Shown here: positions 1 through 5,097 of the stretch, piece by piece
How the letters are laid out: each line of letters opens with the position of its first letter
Numbering within the stretch: the first letter of the stretch is position 1
Source of the DNA: Chloroflexota bacterium
Lineage (GTDB): Bacteria > Chloroflexota > Anaerolineae > JACRMK01
DNA length: 5,097 nucleotides
Direction: 5' to 3'
Assembly (NCBI GenBank): GCA_016200765.1
Contig: JACQEC010000233.1
Location: 1-5,097, forward strand
Program-made: the position numbers and the translations under genes
The notes under the pieces: generated by a model
Told to the model about the DNA's origin: nothing
Database searches by the model: none
The model's input: only the letters and a program-made list of their open reading frames with translations

Positions 1-113
1 ATCCGCATGCCGCGGACTTGGAGAGCCTGCGTCAACAGGTGTGCGCCTTCCTTGACCAGTTCGCCCACGGCTCCCCAGCCCTGCTGCGCTATGTCGGTTT
101 GTCGGTAGATTAA
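1..113 (+). CDS. C-terminal end of a probable IS630-type transposase (5' partial)
   Basis: An open frame enters from the left edge (first whole codon at 3) and ends at TAA 111-113, giving 36 residues. The readable tail includes LRQQVCAFLDQF followed by LLRYVGL. From memory of the family, IS630-type DDE transposases end in this way: a helix with a Leu-x-x-x-Val-x-x-Phe-Leu pattern, then a Tyr-Val-Gly-Leu tail a few residues before the stop. The catalytic Asp/Asp/Glu residues would lie upstream of the window and cannot be seen, so I cannot tell whether the gene is intact. No right-end terminal inverted repeat can be identified without the left end. It is unlikely to be functionally linked to the transporter genes and suggests an insertion just upstream of their promoter. 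Alternative: the tail of an unrelated helical protein. Confidence 0.55.
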   Translation, partial: PHAADLESLRQQVCAFLDQFAHGSPALLRYVGLSVD

Positions 114-207
114 TTTGTTAAATTGCAACTAACCGCCTGCGTAACTCACGCCCAACCTCCTCATGCCTCCGACGATTCTGCGTTTTATACCCGCAATTCG
201 ATGCCCC

Positions 208-235
208 TAGACAAACGCGAAAACGAGTGTAAAAT
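208..235 (+). promoter_or_regulatory. Putative sigma-70-like promoter of the transporter operon
   Basis: A -35-like TAGACA (208-213, 5 of 6 to TTGACA) is followed after 16 bp by a -10-like TAAAAT (230-235, 5 of 6 to TATAAT). Transcription would start near 242, leaving a leader of about 40 nt before the ATG at 281. The stretch from about 114 to 270 is clearly more AT-rich than the flanking genes. I see no convincing operator palindrome. Chloroflexota promoters are poorly defined, so this is a match by eye only. Confidence 0.4.
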
Positions 236-270
236 ACTGGCAATCGTTTCATCTCAAACCTTTTCACCTT

Positions 271-276
271 AGGAGG
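271..276 (+). promoter_or_regulatory. Strong Shine-Dalgarno site of the solute-binding protein gene
   Basis: AGGAGG lies 4 nt before the ATG at 281, a full anti-Shine-Dalgarno match with slightly short spacing. It fixes the start of the lipoprotein gene and suggests strong translation. By contrast, the downstream permease gene has no adjacent site of this kind. Confidence 0.8.
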
Positions 277-280
277 GAAA

Positions 281-2002
281 ATGTTCACTCTGCACTACCC
301 TGCCAGATCACGGCAGGCCATCCAGATCGCGCTGGTCATCATGGCGCTCGTCGCGCTGGTGGCGTGCGGCGCCACCGCCACGCCCGCGCCCACCAGCCCG
401 CCCCCCGCCCCAACCACGGCGGCCGCCGCGCCCACCGCTGTGCCGCCCACCGCCGTGCCACCCACTGCGGTGCCGCCGACGGCAGTGCCGCCCACGCCGA
501 CGAAGGCCGCTGGCACCGCGGCCAACACGATCGTCTGGTTGAAGAACATTGACGATATCGTGTCGTTCGACCCCGCTGAAGGCTACGAGTTCAGCGACTG
601 GCTCGGCATCCACAGCATGTACGACACGCTCGTCAAGTTTGAGGGCGCCGACCTGACCACCATCAAGGCGAGTCTGGCCGAGAAGTGGGCCATCAAAGAC
701 GCCGGAGCGAATTGGGAAATCACGTTCAACCTGAAGGACGGCGTGAAGTTCGCCAGCGGCAACCCGTTCACCTCGGCCGACGTGGTCTATTCGTTCCAGC
801 GCGGCATCAAGCTGAACAAACCGCCGGCCTTCCTCTGGACCGATATTGGCAGTCTGAAACCGGAAAGCATCACGGCCCCGGACGCCAAAACCGTCGTGTT
901 GACGATGCCCAAGACCGCCAGCCCGCTCGAATTCCTGAACGTGCTGACCGCGCCGCCGATGAGCATCGTGGATTCCAAAGAGGTCAAGGCGCACGAAGCC
1001 GCTGGAGACATGGGCAACATCTGGCTGAAGGATCACTCCGCCGGCACGGGGCCCTACATGATGGACCACTGGAAGAAGGACGTCGAGTTCCTGCTGACGG
1101 CCAATCCGAATGCCGCCGTGAAAGCCAAGACGCCCAATATTCTGGTCAAGCATGTGCCGGAAGGCTCCAACCAGCAGGCGCAACTCGAAAAGGGCGACGC
1201 CGACATCGCCAACGACCTGACGCCGGAGCAGATTGCTTCGCTCAAGAGCAAGGCCGGCATCACGACCGCCAAAGCGGGCAACCTGCAGATCTTTTACATC
1301 GGCATGAACGTCAACCTCAAACCGCTCGACAACAACAAGGTGCGCGAGGCTCTGCGCACGGCGATTGATTACGATGGCATCGTCAAAGACCTGCTGGGCG
1401 GCAACGTGCAGAAACTGCAAACCGTCGTGCCGATTGGCTTGTTCGGCGCGAACCTCGACACCCCGTTCCAGAAAGACGTGGCGAAAGCCAAGGCCCTGCT
1501 CAAAGAAGCCGGAGTCGAAAAGGGTTTTGAAATTGATATGCTGACCCTCACCGGCAACCAGGGGCTTGTCTCGATGGGCGACCTGGCCGCCAAGATTCAG
1601 GCCGACTGGGCCGAGATTGGCGTCAAGGTCAACGTCAAACAGCAACCGGCGGCGGAAATGCTCGGCACGTACCGCGCGCAGAAAGCCCCGATTGTGCTGT
1701 TGCTCTGGGGGCCGGACTTCCCGGACCCGGATGCGAACGGCACGCCGTTTGCCGACGCGCCGCTGGGCAAGCGCAACAACTATGACGACCCCAAGGCCAA
1801 GGATTTGGCCAAGAAGGCCGCGCTGGAGACCGACCCGGCCAAGCGTCTGGCGGCCTACAAAGAGCTGACCGATTACCTCGCGCACAACGGCCCGTTTGCG
1901 ATTCTGTTCCAGCCGAACCAGCTCTTCGCGTATCGCTCGAACGTGCAGAACTTCGTGTGGAGCCCGGCCGGCTTCTCCGACCTGTGGACGATTAGCAAGT
2001 AG
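281..2002 (+). CDS. ABC transporter substrate-binding lipoprotein, family 5 (peptide/DppA-OppA type)
   Basis: This 573-residue protein is the extracytoplasmic receptor of an ABC importer. Residues about 9-28 form a signal peptide with basic residues and a hydrophobic core, ending in the lipobox LVAC with Cys29 as the predicted lipid-anchored residue. A flexible Pro/Thr/Ala linker follows (about 31-80), containing four tandem PTAVP units (51-70). The binding domain begins near residue 83. Residues about 131-172 match the family 5 signature region, with WEITFNLKDGVKF and then FTSADVVYSFQR. Near the C-terminus the GPDFPDPD segment is also typical. The length suits the family plus linker. The start is fixed by the AGGAGG site. 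It is the first gene of an operon with two DppB/DppC-type permeases and an M24 peptidase, so a peptide ligand is likely. That is inferred from context, because family 5 members also bind nickel, sugars or other ligands. Confidence 0.95.
   Translation: MFTLHYPARSRQAIQIALVIMALVALVACGATATPAPTSPPPAPTTAAAAPTAVPPTAVPPTAVPPTAVPPTPTKAAGTAANTIVWLKNIDDIVSFDPAEGYEFSDWLGIHSMYDTLVKFEGADLTTIKASLAEKWAIKDAGANWEITFNLKDGVKFASGNPFTSADVVYSFQRGIKLNKPPAFLWTDIGSLKPESITAPDAKTVVLTMPKTASPLEFLNVLTAPPMSIVDSKEVKAHEAAGDMGNIWLKDHSAGTGPYMMDHWKKDVEFLLTANPNAAVKAKTPNILVKHVPEGSNQQAQLEKGDADIANDLTPEQIASLKSKAGITTAKAGNLQIFYIGMNVNLKPLDNNKVREALRTAIDYDGIVKDLLGGNVQKLQTVVPIGLFGANLDTPFQKDVAKAKALLKEAGVEKGFEIDMLTLTGNQGLVSMGDLAAKIQADWAEIGVKVNVKQQPAAEMLGTYRAQKAPIVLLLWGPDFPDPDANGTPFADAPLGKRNNYDDPKAKDLAKKAALETDPAKRLAAYKELTDYLAHNGPFAILFQPNQLFAYRSNVQNFVWSPAGFSDLWTISK
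431..490 (+). repeat. Four 15-bp units encoding the PTAVP linker repeat
   Basis: Four in-frame 15-bp units (431-445, 446-460, 461-475, 476-490) each encode Pro-Thr-Ala-Val-Pro. The copies differ at several synonymous third positions (for example GCT, GCC, GCG and GCA for the Ala codon) while the peptide is identical. The repeat lies in the spacer between the lipid-anchored Cys29 and the binding domain and probably acts as an extended tether. Confidence 0.9.
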
Positions 2003-2016
2003 CGCCACAACCGTTT

Positions 2017-2022
2017 GAAGGA
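2017..2022 (+). promoter_or_regulatory. Possible displaced or split Shine-Dalgarno site for the permease gene
   Basis: GAAGGA sits 3 nt before the left arm of the intergenic hairpin. The permease ATG at 2154 lies 6 nt after the right arm, and the bases between arm and start (CTTGAT) contain no Shine-Dalgarno match. If the hairpin folds, GAAGGA would be about 8 nt from the ATG across its base. If it does not, the motif is about 130 nt away and not usable. This is inference only. Confidence 0.3.
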
Positions 2023-2024
2023 AA

Positions 2025-2147
2025 CGACGCGCCAGTCCGGCGAATAGCCGATGGCCGATAGCAGATAGCGAATAGCAGATAGCGAATAGCCGATAGCAGA
2101 TAGGCAACCGCCATCGGCCATCGGCCATCGGCCAGACTGGCGCGTCG
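2025..2147. repeat. Intergenic heptamer array enclosed by a perfect 13-bp inverted repeat
   Basis: The left arm CGACGCGCCAGTC (2025-2037) is the exact reverse complement of the right arm GACTGGCGCGTCG (2135-2147). Between them, 2040-2137 can be read as 14 consecutive 7-bp units without a phase break. Nine units of the form GC-N-N-A-T-R (GCGAATA, GCCGATG, GCCGATA, GCAGATA) fill 2040-2102. One divergent unit, GGCAACC, follows at 2103-2109, then three GCCATCG units (2110-2130), then GCCAGAC, which overlaps the right arm. The last GCCATCG block is inverted relative to the first part: 2048-2059 (CCGATGGCCGAT) pairs with 2120-2131. The RNA could fold into a long two-part hairpin. No T-tract follows, so it is not a standard intrinsic terminator. 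It could be a MITE-like or REP-like element, or an mRNA-stabilising structure downstream of the binding-protein gene. Confidence 0.85.
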
Positions 2148-2153
2148 CTTGAT

Positions 2154-3167
2154 ATGAACTTTCTGACCTTCCTCATCCGCCGCCTGATCGGTATTGTCGC
2201 CGTGATGCTCGGCGTCTCGGTCATCACCTTTACGATCTCACACCTCGTGCCGGCAGACCCGGTCGCGGCGGCGCTGGGCGACCGCGCGCGCGAGGATCAG
2301 GTCGCCGCCTTCCGCGCCGAGTACGGGTTGGATAAGCCCGTGGTCGAGCAGTATTTCATCTACATGAACGGCCTGCTCCACGGCGACCTCGGCAAGAGCA
2401 TCCGCACCCGCCGCCCGGTGGCCGACGACCTGCGCGATTTCTTTCCGGCGACCTTTGAACTATCGCTCGTCGCCTTGCTCGTCGCGCTGGTCATCGGCAT
2501 GCCGACGGGCATCTGGTCGGCGCTCTTTCGCAACCGCCTGCCCGATCACCTCGTGCGCCTCTTCGCGCTGGTCGGCGGCTCGCTCCCGATTTTCTGGCTG
2601 GGACTCTTATTGATCGGCCTGTTCTACAGCCAGTTGGGCTGGCTGCCGCCGGGCGGCCGCATTGACGACTTTATCCCGCCGCCCCAGACCATCACCGGCC
2701 TGTTCGTGCTGGACAGCCTGCTGACGGCAAACAGCGCCGCCCTGCGCAGCAGCCTGCACCATTTGATTCTGCCCGCGTTCACGCTCGGCTACTTCTCCAC
2801 CGCCGTCATCTCGCGCATGATGCGCTCCAGCATGTTGGAGGTGCTGAATCAGGACTACATGCGCACCGCACGCGCGAAGGGCCTGCTGGAGCGGTTCGTC
2901 ATCCTGCGCCACGGCCTGCGCAACGCCCTGATTCCGACGCTGACGATCATCGGCTTGACGTTTGGCAGCCTGCTGTCGGGCGCGGTGCTGACCGAAACGA
3001 TCTTCACCTGGCCCGGCCTCGGGCGCTATGCGACCGCCTCGGCGATTGGGCTGGACTTTCCCGCCGTGATGGGCGTGACCCTGCTGGCGGCCATCGTCTA
3101 TCCGGTCGCGAACCTCATCGTTGATCTGGGCTATGCCTGGCTCGACCCGCGCATCCGCAATGCGTGA
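2154..3167 (+). CDS. ABC transporter permease, DppB/OppB type
   Basis: This 337-residue membrane protein is one half of the translocation channel of a peptide-type ABC importer. The N-terminus (FLIRRLIGIVAVMLGVSVI, then HLVPADPV near 30-37) is characteristic of DppB/OppB. Six membrane segments can be read at about 9-31, 101-124, 136-159, 203-222, 264-284 and 304-327. The cytoplasmic coupling loop that contacts the ATPase is at about 234-261, with DYMRTARAKGL and RHGLRNALIPTL. The C-terminus has the usual GLGRYATASAI and LDPRIRNA ends. The ATG at 2154 is chosen because the family begins just before the FLIRRL motif and because length and hydropathy fit. It has no adjacent ribosome binding site and starts 6 nt after the intergenic inverted repeat. 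Its stop overlaps the next gene by 4 bp. Substrate is not decidable from the permease alone. Confidence 0.95.
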   Translation: MNFLTFLIRRLIGIVAVMLGVSVITFTISHLVPADPVAAALGDRAREDQVAAFRAEYGLDKPVVEQYFIYMNGLLHGDLGKSIRTRRPVADDLRDFFPATFELSLVALLVALVIGMPTGIWSALFRNRLPDHLVRLFALVGGSLPIFWLGLLLIGLFYSQLGWLPPGGRIDDFIPPPQTITGLFVLDSLLTANSAALRSSLHHLILPAFTLGYFSTAVISRMMRSSMLEVLNQDYMRTARAKGLLERFVILRHGLRNALIPTLTIIGLTFGSLLSGAVLTETIFTWPGLGRYATASAIGLDFPAVMGVTLLAAIVYPVANLIVDLGYAWLDPRIRNA

Positions 3168-4072
3168 AAGCGCCCATGGCTGAACAGGCCCAAACACAGG
3201 CGGCGCTGGCCCTTCCCGCGCGCATGGACGCACCGCGCCCCCGCGCGCGCCCGGCGCTGTTGCGCAGTCCCTTGACCATCGCCGGCCTTGCGCTCATGGC
3301 GGTCTTCGTGGCCTGCGCGCTGACGGCATCCGTGCTGGCGCCCTACGACCCGATCAAGCAGTTCCTCTCCCAGCGGCTCAAGCCTCCCTCGCCCGAACAT
3401 TGGATGGGCACCGATCAACTCGGGCGCGACCTGTTTAGCCGGATGCTGTTCGGCGCGCAAATCTCGCTCACCATCGGCGTCGGCGTCGTCGCGCCGGTGG
3501 CCGTGTTCGGAACGATCTTGGGGCTGGTCGCCGGTTACGCGGGCGGGCTGTTGGACGAAATCCTGATGCGCGTCACCGATGTCTTTCTTGCCTTCCCGCC
3601 GCTCATTCTGGCGATGGCGATTGCGGGCGCGCTGGGGCCCAGCCTCACCAACGCGATGATTGCGATTGCGGTGGTGTCGTGGCCGGTCTATGTGCGGCTG
3701 GTGCGCGGGCAGGTGCTGTCTCTGCGCCAGCGTGAATTTGTCGAGGCTGCGCGCGCCATCGGCGCGTCCACGCCGCGCATCCTGTCACAGCACCTCCTGC
3801 CGAACTTGCTCGCGCCGCTGTTGGTGCAGGCCACTTTCGATCTGGGCGGCACGATACTGATCGCCGCAGGCTTGAGCTTTATCGGTTTTGGCGCGCAGAT
3901 ACCGACACCTGAATGGGGCGTGATGATCAGCGACGGGCGCAAATACGTCACCACCCAGCCCTGGCTGCCGCTCTTCCCCGGCCTCGCCATTCTCGTCACG
4001 GTCGCCGCGTTTAATTTGATCGGCGACGGCCTGCGCGACGCGCTCGACCCGCGCCTGCGCGGCAACCTTTAA
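3164..4072 (+). CDS. ABC transporter permease, DppC/OppC type
   Basis: This protein of up to 302 residues is the second channel subunit and should pair with the upstream DppB-type permease. An N-terminal cytoplasmic tail and first membrane segment (about 38-60) are followed by the family hallmark WMGTDQLGRDLFSR (80-93). Further membrane segments fall at about 100-126, 140-162, 164-182, 212-240 and 267-290. The coupling-loop motif EFVEAARAIGAS contains Glu194-Ala195-Ala196 and Gly200, the classical EAA---G pattern. The end LDPRLRGNL is also typical. The GTG at 3164 overlaps the preceding TGA in a GTGA arrangement, suggesting translational coupling. An ATG at 3176, 8 nt after that stop and with a weak GAAAG site upstream, is an equally good start and would shorten the protein by 4 residues. 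No ATPase gene follows directly, which is atypical for complete Dpp/Opp operons. Confidence 0.95.
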   Translation: MKAPMAEQAQTQAALALPARMDAPRPRARPALLRSPLTIAGLALMAVFVACALTASVLAPYDPIKQFLSQRLKPPSPEHWMGTDQLGRDLFSRMLFGAQISLTIGVGVVAPVAVFGTILGLVAGYAGGLLDEILMRVTDVFLAFPPLILAMAIAGALGPSLTNAMIAIAVVSWPVYVRLVRGQVLSLRQREFVEAARAIGASTPRILSQHLLPNLLAPLLVQATFDLGGTILIAAGLSFIGFGAQIPTPEWGVMISDGRKYVTTQPWLPLFPGLAILVTVAAFNLIGDGLRDALDPRLRGNL

Positions 4073-4076
4073 TCAC

Positions 4077-4080
4077 GGAG
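4077..4080 (+). promoter_or_regulatory. Shine-Dalgarno site of the peptidase gene
   Basis: GGAG lies 6 nt before the ATG at 4087, within the 14-nt gap after the permease stop. It supports this start codon and translation from the same transcript as the permeases. Confidence 0.65.
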
Positions 4081-4086
4081 CACACC

Positions 4087-5097
4087 ATGTTGGACTATCT
4101 GGCGCGGCTGAAAACCGCGCGCGAGCACATGGCCGAGCGCAACATCGGCTTGCTGTTCCTGCCGCCGGGCGCGAACTTGAGTTATCTGACCGGCGTCCGC
4201 CGTCAGGAGCAGGGCGGCACCGACCATAACGCTTACGGCGACACTATCGTCGGCGGGTACATCGGACTGCAAGGGGGCGTGAGCCTGCTCGCGCCGCGCA
4301 TGGGCGGCGGCTACTATCGCGCCGAAGCGCAAGACAAGCCGTGGATTGAGTCGGTGCGCCTGATCGTCGAATCCGAATCGCCGCTTGACGTTCTGCGCCA
4401 GACATTGAATCGTTTTGATTTGCGCGGCCAGCAAATCGCGCTCGACGATCGCGTCTGGGCGCGCTCACTCCTCGCCTTCCAGCAGTTACTGCCGGACGCC
4501 CGCCTGGCGCTGGCCTCGGAGATTCTCATGCCTCTGCGCATGATCAAGAGCGCCGACGAATTGGCGCTGATGCGTCAAGCCGGGCGCATCACCGAGCAGG
4601 TTTTCGAGCGCGCGCTGGCGCGGCTCAAGGCGGGCGTGACCGAGTGGGATATTGCGGCGGAGATAGACTACCAGTTCAAGGCGCTGGGCGCGGAGCACAC
4701 CTCGTTTGTGACCGGCATCTTCTTCGCGGGCGAGGCGCACGACCGCAACAGCGTCACTGGCCGCGCCAGCGAGAAGCGGCTTCTGCGCGGCGATTCGATC
4801 ATGTTCGATTTCGGCTGTGTCTACGAGGGGTACTGTTCCGATTTCGGGCGCACGGCCTTTTGCGGCGAGCCTCCGTCGGAGTACCTGCGCGTCCACGAGT
4901 TGATCCTGCGCTCCCAGCGCGCGGGGATTGACGCGCTGAAAGCCGGGCAGGTCACGGGCGCGCAGGTCAACGCCCTCGCGCGCGCCGTGATTGAAGACGC
5001 CGGCTACGGCCCCTACTTCACGCACCGGCTGGGGCATGGCATCGGCGTGACCGTGCACGAGCCGCCGTGGCTGGACGTGATCGAGCAGACCGTCCTG
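4087..5097 (+). CDS. M24-family metallopeptidase, Xaa-Pro aminopeptidase/prolidase-like (3' partial)
   Basis: The frame is open from ATG 4087 to the window edge, giving 337 residues. Residues about 1-148 resemble the creatinase/prolidase N-terminal domain, including ANLSYLTGV. The linker LRMIKSADELALMRQAG (from residue 150) is typical of the join to the pita-bread catalytic domain. Visible metal ligands are Asp241 (MFDFG) and Asp252 (YCSDFGRT), 11 residues apart as in aminopeptidase P, and His317 in LGHGIG; His324 (VHEPP) matches a conserved active-site His. The two Glu ligands expected further on lie beyond the window. The family is cytoplasmic, uses two metal ions and usually cleaves bonds next to proline; no signal peptide is seen. 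It starts 14 nt after the permease gene, so a role in degrading imported peptides is likely. Creatinase-like or other pita-bread activities cannot be excluded. Confidence 0.9.
   Translation, partial: MLDYLARLKTAREHMAERNIGLLFLPPGANLSYLTGVRRQEQGGTDHNAYGDTIVGGYIGLQGGVSLLAPRMGGGYYRAEAQDKPWIESVRLIVESESPLDVLRQTLNRFDLRGQQIALDDRVWARSLLAFQQLLPDARLALASEILMPLRMIKSADELALMRQAGRITEQVFERALARLKAGVTEWDIAAEIDYQFKALGAEHTSFVTGIFFAGEAHDRNSVTGRASEKRLLRGDSIMFDFGCVYEGYCSDFGRTAFCGEPPSEYLRVHELILRSQRAGIDALKAGQVTGAQVNALARAVIEDAGYGPYFTHRLGHGIGVTVHEPPWLDVIEQTVL

Noticed and set aside
112..124. Small AT hairpin (AATTT-GTT-AAATT) over the stop of the first gene as a terminator
   Set aside because: The stem is five A/T pairs only, with no following T-tract; it is too weak to support a call.
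1873..2121. Minus-strand frame encoding repeated SAIGYSLSAIRY-like peptides
   Set aside because: The peptide repeat is simply the 7-bp array read in three successive phases (21 bp = 7 residues). Such low-complexity products are typical false gene calls.
2040..2137. CRISPR array
   Set aside because: The repeat unit is only 7 bp and contiguous, with no unique spacers and no cas genes nearby.
2025..2150. Intrinsic (Rho-independent) terminator after the binding-protein gene
   Set aside because: The hairpin is long and interrupted and is followed by CTTGAT rather than a T-tract. The next gene on the same strand starts 6 nt later, so termination is not supported, though partial attenuation cannot be excluded.
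308..2227. A 639-codon open frame on the minus strand, antisense to the binding-protein gene and through the heptamer array
   Set aside because: It lies opposite a clear family 5 binding protein, is very rich in Arg/Gly/Ala/Val as expected from the complement of GC-rich codons, runs through a low-complexity repeat, and shows no recognisable domain. It is a shadow of the real gene.
4486..5058. A 190-codon minus-strand frame opposite the peptidase gene
   Set aside because: The plus strand holds a convincing M24 peptidase with metal-ligand motifs in register; the antisense frame has no recognisable motif.

Overview
The window reads as part of a peptide-uptake and peptide-breakdown operon from a high-GC bacterium, most likely a member of the Chloroflexota. 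The lineage is an inference. It rests on the lipoprotein with a long Pro/Thr/Ala linker made of repeated PTAVP units, a style common in that phylum, and on a GCGAATA/GCCGATA-type heptamer repeat between genes, which I associate with Chloroflexota and other environmental genomes. There is no rRNA, tRNA or phylogenetic marker to confirm it.

Layout, all on the + strand. Positions 1-113 hold the last 36 codons of a gene whose end resembles the C-terminus of IS630-type DDE transposases. Positions 114-280 are intergenic, with a plausible sigma-70-like promoter (208-235) and a strong Shine-Dalgarno sequence (271-276). Positions 281-2002 encode a family 5 extracellular solute-binding lipoprotein. Positions 2003-2153 are a structured intergenic spacer: about 98 bp kept in 7-bp register, enclosed by a perfect 13-bp inverted repeat. 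Positions 2154-3167 and 3164-4072 encode the two membrane permeases of a DppB/DppC (OppB/OppC) type ABC importer, overlapping by 4 bp. From 4087 to the window end runs an M24-family (Xaa-Pro aminopeptidase/prolidase-like) metallopeptidase, cut off before its last two expected metal ligands.

Working model: the lipoprotein captures a peptide-like ligand outside the membrane and hands it to the two-permease channel. The cytoplasmic M24 peptidase would then cleave proline-containing peptides that enter. The ATPase subunits (DppD/DppF type) are not in the window and must lie downstream or elsewhere. The substrate is inferred from the peptidase neighbour and is not proven, because family 5 binding proteins also carry nickel, sugars and other ligands.

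The most unusual element is the spacer at 2025-2147. It sits directly before a permease start codon that has no adjacent Shine-Dalgarno sequence. If the long hairpin folds, it would bring a purine-rich GAAGGA motif, just outside its 5' base, to about 8 nt from that ATG. No wholly new system is visible; the genes themselves are of well-known families.
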